A model generated the notes under the pieces. The model worked only from the letters and a program-made list of their open reading frames with translations, ran no database searches and had not been told where the DNA came from. Shown here piece after piece: positions 1-11,443 of a DNA stretch of 64,000 nucleotides. Source of the stretch: Paramecium octaurelia (lineage: Eukaryota > Ciliophora > Oligohymenophorea > Peniculida > Parameciidae). The stretch's first letter is position 1. Each line of letters opens with the position of its first letter. The stretch is from assembly GCA_905182995.1 (NCBI GenBank), contig CAJJDP010000145.1:58816-122815 (forward strand). Reading direction: 5' to 3'. The position numbers and the translations under genes are program-made.

Positions 1-149
1 TCAAACAGAGGTAAATATCGTACGCCAACAAACTTGAAAGAAAACGCCAATCCTTTGTTGCGCTTAAGAACTTTTGAAGGTGAAGAGAAATTGTATTACA
101 TGAGTAACAATGAATTGATATGTCAAAATTCAAAATTAAGGGCTATTTA
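1..149. repeat. Short contig, direct duplicate of 1392-1540
   Basis: Bases 1-149 match 1392-1540 base for base and are followed by a single N at 150. The piece is wholly contained in the next contig. It carries the same open frame (beginning SNRGKYRTPT) that is described for the second copy. The simplest reading is a redundant assembly contig and not a real tandem duplication, because identity is complete and the copy stops exactly at the gap character. Confidence 0.9.
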
Positions 150-526
150 NATATATATGTTAAAATAAATTCTTTTTATTTTATTAATCTCATTTTGTTT
201 AAAGTAGGTGCTGTTTTTTGAAAGTGTTAATTGATTAAGCTTCTTGTAGTTATGATTCAGTTAAATTATATCAAGTAAAAATATGTAATTGAGGAATTAT
301 AGAGAAGGTTGAAAGCTATCAATTAAAATCAATTTTAATTCTGCTGATTTGGTGCAGTAAATTTTTGTTACAAGATTATTATTTTGTTTAAACATGGAAA
401 TCAGAAGAATTAATTAAGATTCAGCAGCCCAAATAAATAGAAAATACGGAAATTAAATAAGAGGAATTAAATTAAATTATTTGAATGCATGTGTATGTAT
501 ACCTATGTTTAAATATAAGATATGAT

Positions 527-1298
527 TCATTTCTTTAATAAAATATTCTCCAATTTTTATATTTCATTTTTTATTTCTTTGTAAAGTTTATATTCTTTTT
601 CAACTGGAGCAATATCCTTATGAAATCTAATTCTTCTATTGTGCGTAGTTGTGAATTCATTCTAAAAGTTATTTAGTTTTTCTCTTAATTCTGCTCTTGT
701 TTTCTTTAAATCTTCTATTCTCTTTTGGATGTCTCCCTAAGTGTTATTGGTTGATTATTTATAAGCAGGTATTTGAATTCCTGGGTTTTGAGTAACTTTA
801 TCAATTTGCTACTTCAATTTTTTATAGTATATATATAATGGTCTCATTGGTTCTTTTTCATTTCGCAATGGAAATCTATTGAAAATGGATTAAAAGTTAG
901 CATCATAAAATTTGAGTTCATTTTTTACTCTTTTTTTTTCATTCTATAGCGAATCCATTGACATCATTTCTAGATCTCTTTTTGTTAACTTACCTAAATC
1001 TATATTCAATCTTTATAAATAACTCATCTTACTTATTTAATGATTCTTGTAATTTTTATGGGCCTATTACACTAACCCATTATTCAATTGTTGGGGGATT
1101 AGATAACTTTTGTTATGGTTGTTCAAATTTTGGTTGATCAGATTGCATAGATGATATCGATGTCGATGATGTGTTATTTGAGTTCTTTTAGTAATTATCA
1201 TAAACTGGATTGGGTTTCTTAAAATTGTATACAGCTTTGGGGTTGAATAGTTTAGCAACTGACTCTGTTAATAATTCATTGAGAATATCAATTTCCAT
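527..1298 (-). CDS. Hypothetical Gln/Lys-rich coiled-coil protein, 248 aa
   Basis: The ATG is at 1298 and the TGA ends at 527. A 25-nt intron (starts GTAATAGGCC, ends ATTACAAG) joins two frames, and the spliced length is 249 codons. The N-terminal third is Asn/Gln/Ser-rich and looks disordered. From about residue 100 it becomes charged and heptad-like, with runs such as DLKKTRAELREKLNNF, so a coiled coil is likely. I do not recognise a family. The next transcript-like region lies on the opposite strand about 200 nt upstream. The exon structure is clear; the function is unknown. Confidence 0.6.
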
Positions 1299-1391
1299 TT
1301 TTTGAATTATTATTTTATAAATGAGACAAGACAGCAAAGTGTTATTATTCCATTTATAAATAAAAGATAAACATGAAATAATTATTAATAC

Positions 1392-1804
1392 TCAAACAGA
1401 GGTAAATATCGTACGCCAACAAACTTGAAAGAAAACGCCAATCCTTTGTTGCGCTTAAGAACTTTTGAAGGTGAAGAGAAATTGTATTACATGAGTAACA
1501 ATGAATTGATATGTCAAAATTCAAAATTAAGGGCTATTTAGATGTCAAATCTGACCAAACCCTACTCCTAGTTATGAATGAAATAATTGGTAAATCTCCT
1601 CTTATAGTTGAGAGGGCAAAAATTCTCCAATCTTCCAGCAAAAGTAAACATAGATTATATATTCAATTGAAGAATTATAAACAGAAATTAAACTTAAATA
1701 GAAATCGAGCAAATTTGTCAGAAGTGAGAAGTGTAACCTAATTTCGAAAAGAAAATTCTAAATTAAAACTAATCATAAAAAAACTGTTTAAAGGGTTCAA
1801 ATGA
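1392..1804 (+). pseudogene. Unresolved short frames, possible gene fragment
   Basis: Two overlapping plus-strand frames are open here. One enters at 1392 without an upstream ATG and runs about 60 codons to a TGA near 1575. The other starts at ATG 1511 and ends at TGA 1802-1804 (97 codons). I found no intron that joins them convincingly. The duplicated 149 bases at the window start carry the beginning of the first frame, so the true gene may extend beyond the contig break. It could equally be the tail of a truncated gene or chance open frames in AT-rich DNA. No family is recognised. Confidence 0.25.
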
Positions 1805-3001
1805 AGAATAAAAGCAAATCTAATTTTAAAAACAATCCAAAATCCACAATAATATTGAATCAACAATAAAATTACCTTTCTTAATTAATAACTGAAATAA
1901 ATAACTTAGTCGGAATATCAGGATATTTAAAAAGTAACGCTTAATACTCCAATTAGAAAACAAAGTTTTAAAATAAATTGTTCAATTAAGTTTATTAATA
2001 TTAAAAAGAGATAGAAATTATAGATTGGAAAAAAGTGAAAAAAATTTTGAGGCAGGATATTTATTTTGTTAGATAATTGTAATTTAACTTATTCAACGTT
2101 AATTTATTTAAGATAAAACAATAAAATATTTTCTGATATTATGAAAATGTTATAGGCTGAGATTATAAATTTCAAATTTATTTCATCATCACCAAATGAT
2201 GAAATTTTTGTAAACAAAAACCAAAATTATTATGCAAATTTTAAGAATTAATTTAAAATGGTCAAATTTAACTTAGTCATTATGTAGATTATATTAGATT
2301 ATTGCTAAATTAATCATCTCTTGGTAATTTTGAAAAGTTATCATGTTGGAAACTAATCATCATAAGTGCTTTTATTTAGTTTAGTTAATATCAATTCATA
2401 ATATTTAAATCTTAATATATATCGAAATAACTATAAGGGAATCTCATTACTTTGAATGATAAAATTACAGTAAATCAATTAGAGATACAATCTTCCTATT
2501 ACTAAGATTTAAAAAAAAAGAAAAGTGTAACATAATTGATAATCAATGTAAATATAATAGTGGATGTATTTTTCCAGAACTTATGGATAGGAATTGTAAT
2601 TAATCAAAACTTATAGGTATGGAATTCCATTTAACAAAATGAACTATGAACATATCAAAATTAAGTTATAATAAATATCCTTGCTTTTATCTATTAAGTT
2701 TAATTGAATTTAATATTTTGATAACAGAATCAAGTTCACTTAATAATGATTCTCTCGCTACTTAGTTTAGAATTAAATTTGAATCATTTACAAAGAGTTT
2801 ATTATCATTGACGCTATAATCTATTAATGGATACAAGATTATTTGAGTGATTGTATTTTGTTGAAAAAGAAAATGAAAATTGATTTGGATTCTGCAAAAA
2901 AACTTAACTTTTTCAGGTCATTTTCTTGGAAGCAGATGAATGATTCAGATTTTTATTACCATAAAGAAGTCGACTATATTTATTACATCAAAACTGGATG
3001 A
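1805..3001 (+). other. AT-rich stretch with weak ORF fragments near its right end
   Basis: Nothing convincing is seen from 1805 to about 2640. From 2646 an ATG opens 66 codons to a TGA at 2844-2846. A second frame, open from 2783, ends at TGA 2999-3001 and contains a charged, protein-like stretch (beginning MKIDLDSAKKL at 2873). Either may be the remains of a gene upstream of the phosphatase; neither can be completed. The right-hand part is duplicated in inverted orientation at 14459-14665. Confidence 0.3.
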
Positions 3002-3047
3002 TCGAGAAATATTCAATCTAATTCTTTATTATTTATAATTTATTATT

Positions 3048-3913
3048 ATGATTAACAATTACGATATTTCTTTCATCATAGAACCAGTCGAAAAAAGAGG
3101 AGGGCTTTTTCAAGGTTCCATAATTACTGCAACCAACATGAATGCACTAAATTAACACAATATTACATGCGTTCTCTCAGTTTGTTCTGAATTTAGTAAT
3201 CCATCATTTTAACTCAAGAAATTTAATATGGTCCAGAGATCAACAATCTAATATTAGATTGCCATGACACTCCTCTCTTTGATATGACTCCACTTTTTGA
3301 ATAAGCTCATGCGTACTTAGAATCATCCAGACAATACACTAATGTTTTAGTCCATTGTCATGCTGGCAAATCAAGATCAACAGCTATTGTTGTCTCCTAT
3401 TTGATGAAAAAAAGAAACCTTAATCTAGAATAAGCCTTAATTTATGTTAAATATTAGAGACCCATAGCCTCTCCAAATCCAGGTTTCATTAAATAACTTT
3501 TACTATATGAATAAAACCTGTATGGTAGAATTACTTCAGTTTTAACAGAATCGATAACTCCCTATTTCCAAATACAACAATAGTTGTAAGCTATGTCACC
3601 AACTAATACTCCTTCAAAATAAAGAACATCAATCTAAGTTTTAGATAATTATTCTGACACAAAAAGGCAACCTTTAAATTCTCCTATTAGATCTGTTCCT
3701 GCTAGCTTCCCATTAATTGTTTAATCTCCTCCATAATAAAAATAATAAGCCAATCAAGAATAGCCCTAATTTACTACCCCTCAAATACAAAAAAATCCAA
3801 ATTAAAATGCATTTTCATTTCAGTAACCCATTTCTATTCCATTCACTGTTCCAATATCTAAAGAAATTGTTTCTGCAGTTAAGAAAAATAATGAATAATA
3901 AAAAGTTGAGTGA
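3048..3913 (+). CDS. Dual-specificity protein phosphatase, 280 aa
   Basis: A phosphatase of the dual-specificity (DSP) family, removing phosphate from Tyr and Ser/Thr of protein substrates. The active-site loop HCHAGKSRS is present; the nucleophile is Cys96 and the phosphate-binding Arg is Arg102, giving the CX5R motif. The general-acid region, with the Asp of LDCHDTPLFDM, precedes it as in DSPs. One 23-nt intron (3196-3218) restores the frame and gives 281 codons. The catalytic domain occupies about residues 5-150. The remaining 130 residues are Pro/Gln/Ser/Asn-rich, with many Gln encoded by TAA/TAG, and are probably disordered. The 3' end converges on the ADP/ATP carrier gene. An identical inverted copy lies at 13547-14412. 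Confidence 0.88.
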
Positions 3914-4318
3914 TAATATTTTAATTTCCAAAATGATTGTTACTTCATTTATATTGAAACAATTATTAGAATTCGAAATTTTCTATTAATTCAAAGTTAA
4001 TTTTAATATTCCATCCATTTAACTTAAAGATTTTGGAGTTCAAATAATCAATTCATAAATTTATATCTGTTCTCCGATGTAATAAATTTTATTTTAGAAT
4101 TAATCTACTGTTAAAATTGCCATAATTCAATTGAAAATAAAAGAAATTAATTGCATCAAAAAGAAGTGAGATAATTATCAAAAATTTTCATAATCTAAAT
4201 AATGAATACTTGAAAGGTTAATAAATATGTTTTTAGTATGTATGTATATATATATATATATGTTTAGTTAGATGTATATTATTATTATATTGTGTGTTGA
4301 ATGTACAATACTAATTGA
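3914..4318. other. Convergent intergenic region with (TA)n tract
   Basis: These 405 bases lie between the convergent 3' ends of the phosphatase and carrier genes. They hold a short TA dinucleotide tract around 4246-4262 and otherwise AT-rich sequence. No gene is supported; the region presumably carries both 3' UTRs. Confidence 0.6.
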
Positions 4319-5311
4319 TCATTCACCTCCTGCTGATTTGGATCCTGGGGCAACAAATTATTAGATTTCATCATAGAGGACTAAGACAAGTGATGCACCG
4401 ATTCCTCTGAAGAAATTTGAAAGGGCTCCTTTGAAGAAGGCTTTAGTTCCTTCATTCTTAGCAATTTTGACAGCACAATCAAGTGTATTTTTATAAAGAA
4501 CATCTGCTCTTCCTATAAAATAGATAAATAATTATTGATTACCAGATTGCATCATCATTCTTCTTCTGATTGTATCTAAAGGATAAGAAATAACACCAGC
4601 TGTTCCTGTAATGAATTAGGCGACAATGAATTTGGCAATAATGTTTCCCATCATTGGATGTTTAAAGATTGTTCCCTTTGCTGTGTCATATGTACCAAAA
4701 TAGACTCCTCTATATACTACAATTCCCAAAACTGAAACTCCAAATCCTCTATACAATCCGATGAATCCATCTGATTTATATACTTTACTCAAACAATCTG
4801 TTAAGCCATTAAATTGTCTGTCAGCCTTCTTACCAATATCTGCAGCTAATCTTGTTCTTGCAAAATCGAGTGGATAAACAACTATCAAAGATGTTGCACC
4901 AGCTGCACCACCTGAAGCCATATTTCCTAAGAAAAAGAGGAATTTCTCCTTTCTTGGGTCTTAATAATATTGAAATAATAAATACCAAATGGACAGAGAA
5001 GCTTCTTATAGGCATCTTTGAAGGCAAAGTTCAATGCTTAAGTTGGGAAATATCTGATGACATTGGCCAAATTACCTCTCCATAAAGCTGATAAACCCTT
5101 TTATTTTTATTATATAATATACTTCTTCTTTTGGGACTCTGATGAAGCAATCAACAATACCATTGTATTTCTTGGCTCCTCCTTCTTAGATTTTTTTATT
5201 TGCATCTTAGGTTTAGAGTAACAATTTGACTCTTTCAATTGGAGCAACAGCAGTCTTTGAAACAGCAGCAGAAACACCACCAATCAAGAAATCTCTTAAG
5301 AAATCAGCCAT
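4319..5311 (-). CDS. Mitochondrial ADP/ATP carrier (copy 1), 303 aa
   Basis: An ADP/ATP translocase of the mitochondrial carrier family, which exchanges cytosolic ADP for matrix ATP across the inner membrane. The family-specific RRRMMM signature is present, as are three carrier repeats with their Px[DE]xx[RK] motifs (PIERVK, PLDFAR, PLDTIR). The length of 303 residues is normal. Three introns of 25, 26 and 30 nt interrupt the gene; their removal gives exactly 304 codons from the ATG at 5311 to the TGA at 4319. The gene is AT-poor relative to its flanks, as expected of a highly expressed gene. Identical copies lie at 10451-11443 and 12149-13141 and are probably assembly duplicates. Confidence 0.95.
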
Positions 5312-5548
5312 TTATATGAAAAAAATAAATCTTTTTGAATTTTTGGAACAAATTTGTGCTTATATATATCACAAATAAATATATATTATATAATATTCTT
5401 TTAATACCTTCTATTTTATTACACTATTCTTCTTACTTTTTATTAAAACCTGTTTTAAAAGCTAATTTCTTTTCCATCCTTCAAACACTCTCCCCACTTC
5501 TTTCACCACCCTAACTAAGTCTATATTCACTCAAACACCAAGTGAAAT
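5312..5548. promoter_or_regulatory. Putative divergent upstream region of the carrier gene
   Basis: These 237 bases separate the carrier start codon from an ATG on the opposite strand at 5549. The stretch directly upstream of the carrier ATG is extremely AT-rich, with TATATA-like runs around 5360-5395, followed by a more mixed segment near 5480-5545. No defined promoter element can be named from sequence alone. The same segment recurs in both inverted copies. Confidence 0.35.
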
Positions 5549-6540
5549 ATGGCTAATTCTTAAAATAAACCATTAAAGAATGGTTCATAATTATTAAAAG
5601 TAAGTTTTTTGGATTAAAAATAAGAGAGAAATTATGATCTAACAGTTATCATATTGCTTTCTAAAGAAGAATGATGTTTTCACAATAATTACATTAATTT
5701 AAGCAAAGTTAAAATTCTATCAAGTTTAGAATGATAATAGTTTATTCAAGATTCTATATACAAGATTGTAAGTCTGCTCAAAATTAAAAAGAACTATAAA
5801 AGTCCTTAATTAATTTTTAAGAAATTATTAAATATATTCTAAAGTATGTTAGTGCAAATTTTTACAATAATATTTTAGTCTTTTAAAATTGATTCTGTGC
5901 TTAAAATGATTTTAAAAACTCACAATTGTAAAATGATATTGATTATTGCTTTACGAACACTTACTATTTTTTGAAGTAAAAATTTTTTATGTTACAATTA
6001 TAAAATTTTTGGGAATAATTCTAATTAGAGAATTAAAACTAATGAATTATAGGTTTAGTTGTCTAATGAAATCTTTATTATTAATTTTATTGCGAAAAAG
6101 TTGCATTTTATCAATTTATATTTAACTTATTCTCTGAATAATGATAGAAATTATAGAGTTCATTATTTAAACCTCCAATTGAGTTAAAGTATATATTTTA
6201 AAGGTTAGATTATCCAAAACCGATGAGGTTCTAGTCTTTCTTAAATCAGGCGCTCAAAAATAACTTTATTTTACTGAGATATCTAATATTGTAAACATCT
6301 TTATAGAATTGAAATTTAAAGAGGAAGTGTATTAAAAATAACATATTACACTATATAAAAATTTAAAGCATATCAATTTGAATATAAAGGCTTCGAGATA
6401 AGATACACTTGAGAATTATTTTCAATATATTAGAAGGAATTTAAGGAAAGAATATGTGATTTTTATATCGAGGGTTACTTAAAAAGTAGCATAGGCTTTT
6501 AGTAAGTAGAGTTAAGGTTTACAAAATGATTAAGCAGGAA
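5549..6540 (+). pseudogene. Decayed gene or 5' part of the retroelement
   Basis: An ATG at 5549 starts a plausible coding frame (MANSQNKPLKNGSQLLK). It continues after a 25-nt intron-like segment beginning GTAAGTTTTT. Further segments look protein-coding but are interrupted by in-frame TGA codons, for example near 5970, 6220, 6275 and 6410, while TAA/TAG are freely used. The last 150 nt read into the linker of the LINE reverse transcriptase that follows. The region may be one decayed gene, a decayed retroelement, or a gene disrupted by the element. Copies are 9222-10213 (minus) and, truncated, 11659-11911 (minus). Confidence 0.4.
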
Positions 6541-6833
6541 AAGAACCTCAATCCAATTAACAAGGAAGGTGGTATTTTTAAGTACTTTTATGATGATGAT
6601 GGAGAACTTTTTTGCAATAGAGTAACATAAAATTGCTTGGACTAGTTAGGTGTACTTTTGAACAGATCTCCACTGTTACCTAAAGAATTACAGAAATTAG
6701 AAAAATTACAGTATAACGAGATCTGAAAATTGTAAGATTTCATGTAGTATAGTAAGGCGAGGAGTGATGGAATTTTTGATACTTTTTCTAAAGAAAAAAT
6801 AGTATCATTTGATGGAAGATTTATGGACTTAGA
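6541..6833 (+). mobile_element. LINE reverse-transcriptase linker segment, cut by gap
   Basis: A frame starting MIKQEKNLNPINKEGG ends in a TGA after 62 codons and then continues in the same sense in a second frame to the N at 6834. The text matches the linker just upstream of the reverse transcriptase domain in ciliate LINE-like elements, as I recall them. The same sequence lies at 8929-9221 on the other strand, where it runs on into recognisable reverse-transcriptase motifs. This copy is therefore the upstream half of that element. Confidence 0.55.
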
Positions 6834-6834
6834 N

Positions 6835-7559
6835 CTACATAATCTTTAATTATTTTGAGTTTCTCCTTTAATTCTTAATTAATGTAGAATATTCTTTCAT
6901 TATGATTCCATTAATAATTGTAATTTTCATTTTTCCTCAATAGAATAGCTTGTAATATTAAAAGTAAGTCCTATGATTGTTAGAACATTTCTTTTATATC
7001 ATTTAATTAGGGGAATTTTCACATTAGATTAAAATAGTTCTTTATTTATATCATTTGAAGAAATACGTTTGATAAATTGTTTACTTTTGCATCTAACAAA
7101 ACAAGATTTTCATAGAATAGAAATACATGTATTATTCATCATTTCATTTTATTATTATTCCATTCATGTATTCCAGAAAATCAATTTCAACAATATATCA
7201 TTTTTAAGTAATTATTTTGGATGGAACAGGAATTATGATGAGATTATTACTTAAGTAGAATTAAGATTTATGTAACTATCTTAGGAGAGAAGAATAACTA
7301 AAATTATACTATATTGAAAATTTCGCTATATTGTATTGTTAAGAAATGAAAAAATAACTTTTTTGCATATATACAGAATACTATAGTTAAAAATGCCATT
7401 TAATATTCTAATCCTATTTTTTTATCTTTTGGTATTATGAAATCTTTTAATAGTTATTCTTATCCCTTTTAGAGCATATTCTAATAAGTTTTTTACCTCT
7501 TTAAATTAATCTTGTATCTCTTAATATTATTCTACCCTGACGGGAGAAGAGAAAAACAT
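6835..7559. other. AT-rich sequence without supported gene
   Basis: This is the left part of the second large contig. Short frames exist on both strands but none has motifs or an intron pattern that supports a gene. Because the retroelement on the minus strand is read leftwards into this region, it may be the 3' tail or flank of that element. Confidence 0.4.
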
Positions 7560-9230
7560 ATACATTAAATCATAGAATCTTTTCATAATTATTATACTCC
7601 TTTAATTCTTCTATCATTTTCTCCATTCGTTTCCTCCATTTTCTACTCTCGTCACCGCTAATTATTTTCTTAATAAATGTGTTGTAATTTTAATTTAAGT
7701 GATCTTTTATCCAATGATTACATGTGGCCATCTATGAATATATTCTACTTTAATATCCTCCTTTGTTCAATTACTATTCATAATTATTAGGCACATTAGC
7801 CAATTTCCCTTTTAATCGTTTGCTCTCGTAATAATCACATGGATCTATTACATCAATTTCAAATTGAAACATCTATCTTTCAATAATCATTTTTCTAAAC
7901 TAGTATCTACACTATTTACTCAGGTCATCAGGAGAATTACCAATTTAATCCACTATTTAATCTGATGCACTTACTATAAGGGACCCTTATTAAAGTTTTT
8001 AAATATCTTTTATATAACTTATCTATTTCTTGTTAATAAGACTATATTTTATTAAAATGCGCTGCAACCTCTGAAAATGAGGTCAAATGAAGGCAATTCA
8101 TAAATGTATTCTCCCTTTACAATTCAAATATTAAGTGATCCATCTTGACTATGTATTATACTCTTTACTTAGTTTTTGTCATATAATCCTTCAAATTTCC
8201 TAACCTATTAATTACAATTCCTAAGTATGTATAGCTTTCTACAATTGAAATTCCTTTAAATTTTTAATTCGTTATTTTTCTTATTTCAACCTAAAAATTT
8301 CATGTTTGGATTATTCATTTTAGGTTCCATCTTATACTTTCTTCATTTAAACATTTAATAAAGGATTTTAAGAATTTGTTTTTATTAATAATTGCTAAAT
8401 ATTCTTCATATTCAAAATCCTCATATAGAGTATTAGCCTATCTCTCAATTTCCTCCAAAACCGCTTCCAAAATATATATAAAATAACCTGGAGATAAAGA
8501 GGACTCCTAAGGAACTCCATCTTAATAATAGAATTCATAGTTTCTAAGAATTAAATCTCCTTTCCTCTAAGATAGTTTTTTCCTCAGAATTTAGTACAAT
8601 TTATATCTCTATATAATATTGTATACATAGCTAAAATCAATGAATAATAAGTTTATACGGTCTTATTTTTTAGACTATCTAAATCTGTTGAAATATATGA
8701 AAAATATTTATCTACACTCCTCCACCTTTAACAATCTATTTTATCTTAAACTCATCTTCCTCTACATATAATCATCTATTTTGTTTTTAAGTCTCAATTC
8801 CATAAACATATACATATTACTCAGAATTGTAATAGGCCGAAATTATGCTTTATTAGGGATTTATGGAAAGGCTTTATTCTAAGGAAAAAAGTCTAGCTTC
8901 TCGCGGCTTTTTATCTACTTTAGTCGTCTCTAAGTCCATAAATCTTCCATCAAATGATACTATTTTTTCTTTAGAAAAAGTATCAAAAATTCCATCACTC
9001 CTCGCCTTACTATACTACATGAAATCTTACAATTTTCAGATCTCGTTATACTGTAATTTTTCTAATTTCTGTAATTCTTTAGGTAACAGTGGAGATCTGT
9101 TCAAAAGTACACCTAACTAGTCCAAGCAATTTTATGTTACTCTATTGCAAAAAAGTTCTCCATCATCATCATAAAAGTACTTAAAAATACCACCTTCCTT
9201 GTTAATTGGATTGAGGTTCTTTTCCTGCTT
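7560..9230 (-). mobile_element. Degenerate LINE-type (non-LTR) retrotransposon, RT domain
   Basis: Reading leftwards with TAA/TAG as Gln, the reverse transcriptase core is clear. LFIDFSYVYN (about 8600-8655) corresponds to the motif that carries the first catalytic Asp. GVPQESSLSPGYF (about 8480-8521) corresponds to the G-PQG-LSP-LF motif, with Gly changed to Glu. Further on, SIVESYTYLGIVI resembles the conserved segment after the palm in LINE proteins. The region expected to hold the catalytic YADD box reads YEDFEYEEY, so that box is lost. In-frame TGA codons and a frame change occur after the palm. The C-terminal part continues to about 7560. The element is dead. LINEs are normally removed from the macronucleus, so its presence fits a subtelomeric or incompletely eliminated segment. 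Confidence 0.75.
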
Positions 9231-10213
9231 AATCATTTTGTAAACCTTAACTCTACTTACTAAAAGCCTATGCTACTTTTTAAGTAACCCTCGATATAAA
9301 AATCACATATTCTTTCCTTAAATTCCTTCTAATATATTGAAAATAATTCTCAAGTGTATCTTATCTCGAAGCCTTTATATTCAAATTGATATGCTTTAAA
9401 TTTTTATATAGTGTAATATGTTATTTTTAATACACTTCCTCTTTAAATTTCAATTCTATAAAGATGTTTACAATATTAGATATCTCAGTAAAATAAAGTT
9501 ATTTTTGAGCGCCTGATTTAAGAAAGACTAGAACCTCATCGGTTTTGGATAATCTAACCTTTAAAATATATACTTTAACTCAATTGGAGGTTTAAATAAT
9601 GAACTCTATAATTTCTATCATTATTCAGAGAATAAGTTAAATATAAATTGATAAAATGCAACTTTTTCGCAATAAAATTAATAATAAAGATTTCATTAGA
9701 CAACTAAACCTATAATTCATTAGTTTTAATTCTCTAATTAGAATTATTCCCAAAAATTTTATAATTGTAACATAAAAAATTTTTACTTCAAAAAATAGTA
9801 AGTGTTCGTAAAGCAATAATCAATATCATTTTACAATTGTGAGTTTTTAAAATCATTTTAAGCACAGAATCAATTTTAAAAGACTAAAATATTATTGTAA
9901 AAATTTGCACTAACATACTTTAGAATATATTTAATAATTTCTTAAAAATTAATTAAGGACTTTTATAGTTCTTTTTAATTTTGAGCAGACTTACAATCTT
10001 GTATATAGAATCTTGAATAAACTATTATCATTCTAAACTTGATAGAATTTTAACTTTGCTTAAATTAATGTAATTATTGTGAAAACATCATTCTTCTTTA
10101 GAAAGCAATATGATAACTGTTAGATCATAATTTCTCTCTTATTTTTAATCCAAAAAACTTACTTTTAATAATTATGAACCATTCTTTAATGGTTTATTTT
10201 AAGAATTAGCCAT
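9231..10213 (-). pseudogene. Inverted copy of the decayed region at 5549-6531
   Basis: The start codon corresponding to 5549 lies at 10213. Reading leftwards, the frame is interrupted by the same TGA codons and then runs into the LINE reverse transcriptase below 9230. In this copy, unlike the plus-strand copy, the transition into the retroelement is uninterrupted by a gap, which shows that the two are contiguous in the genome. Confidence 0.4.
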
Positions 10214-10450
10214 ATTTCACTTGGTGTTTGAGTGAATATAGACTTAGTTAGGGTGGTGAAAGAAGTGGGGAGAGTGTTTGAAGGATGGAAAAGAAATTAG
10301 CTTTTAAAACAGGTTTTAATAAAAAGTAAGAAGAATAGTGTAATAAAATAGAAGGTATTAAAAGAATATTATATAATATATATTTATTTGTGATATATAT
10401 AAGCACAAATTTGTTCCAAAAATTCAAAAAGATTTATTTTTTTCATATAA

Positions 10451-11443
10451 ATGGCTGATTTCTTAAGAGATTTCTTGATTGGTGGTGTTTCTGCTGCTGT
10501 TTCAAAGACTGCTGTTGCTCCAATTGAAAGAGTCAAATTGTTACTCTAAACCTAAGATGCAAATAAAAAAATCTAAGAAGGAGGAGCCAAGAAATACAAT
10601 GGTATTGTTGATTGCTTCATCAGAGTCCCAAAAGAAGAAGTATATTATATAATAAAAATAAAAGGGTTTATCAGCTTTATGGAGAGGTAATTTGGCCAAT
10701 GTCATCAGATATTTCCCAACTTAAGCATTGAACTTTGCCTTCAAAGATGCCTATAAGAAGCTTCTCTGTCCATTTGGTATTTATTATTTCAATATTATTA
10801 AGACCCAAGAAAGGAGAAATTCCTCTTTTTCTTAGGAAATATGGCTTCAGGTGGTGCAGCTGGTGCAACATCTTTGATAGTTGTTTATCCACTCGATTTT
10901 GCAAGAACAAGATTAGCTGCAGATATTGGTAAGAAGGCTGACAGACAATTTAATGGCTTAACAGATTGTTTGAGTAAAGTATATAAATCAGATGGATTCA
11001 TCGGATTGTATAGAGGATTTGGAGTTTCAGTTTTGGGAATTGTAGTATATAGAGGAGTCTATTTTGGTACATATGACACAGCAAAGGGAACAATCTTTAA
11101 ACATCCAATGATGGGAAACATTATTGCCAAATTCATTGTCGCCTAATTCATTACAGGAACAGCTGGTGTTATTTCTTATCCTTTAGATACAATCAGAAGA
11201 AGAATGATGATGCAATCTGGTAATCAATAATTATTTATCTATTTTATAGGAAGAGCAGATGTTCTTTATAAAAATACACTTGATTGTGCTGTCAAAATTG
11301 CTAAGAATGAAGGAACTAAAGCCTTCTTCAAAGGAGCCCTTTCAAATTTCTTCAGAGGAATCGGTGCATCACTTGTCTTAGTCCTCTATGATGAAATCTA
11401 ATAATTTGTTGCCCCAGGATCCAAATCAGCAGGAGGTGAATGA
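10451..11443 (+). CDS. Mitochondrial ADP/ATP carrier (copy 2), 303 aa
   Basis: Base-for-base the same gene as at 4319-5311, in the opposite orientation. Introns are at 10640-10664, 10777-10802 and 11220-11249. The RRRMMM signature follows the third Px[DE]xx[RK] motif, just before intron 3. Any copy-number conclusion from these three genes would be unsafe because this copy sits in an exact inverted duplication bounded by gaps. Confidence 0.9.

Noticed and set aside
2783..3001. Start of the phosphatase gene further upstream
   Set aside because: The frame ends in TGA at 2999-3001 before the phosphatase ATG, and no intron links it to the phosphatase domain.
3717..3989. 90-codon Lys/Leu-rich frame and its copy at 13471-13743
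   Set aside because: Out of frame with the dual-specificity phosphatase, whose C-terminal tail and stop at 3913 cover the region.
4852..5085. 77-codon frame opposite the carrier gene, three copies
   Set aside because: It is the antisense shadow of carrier exons and includes intron sequence.
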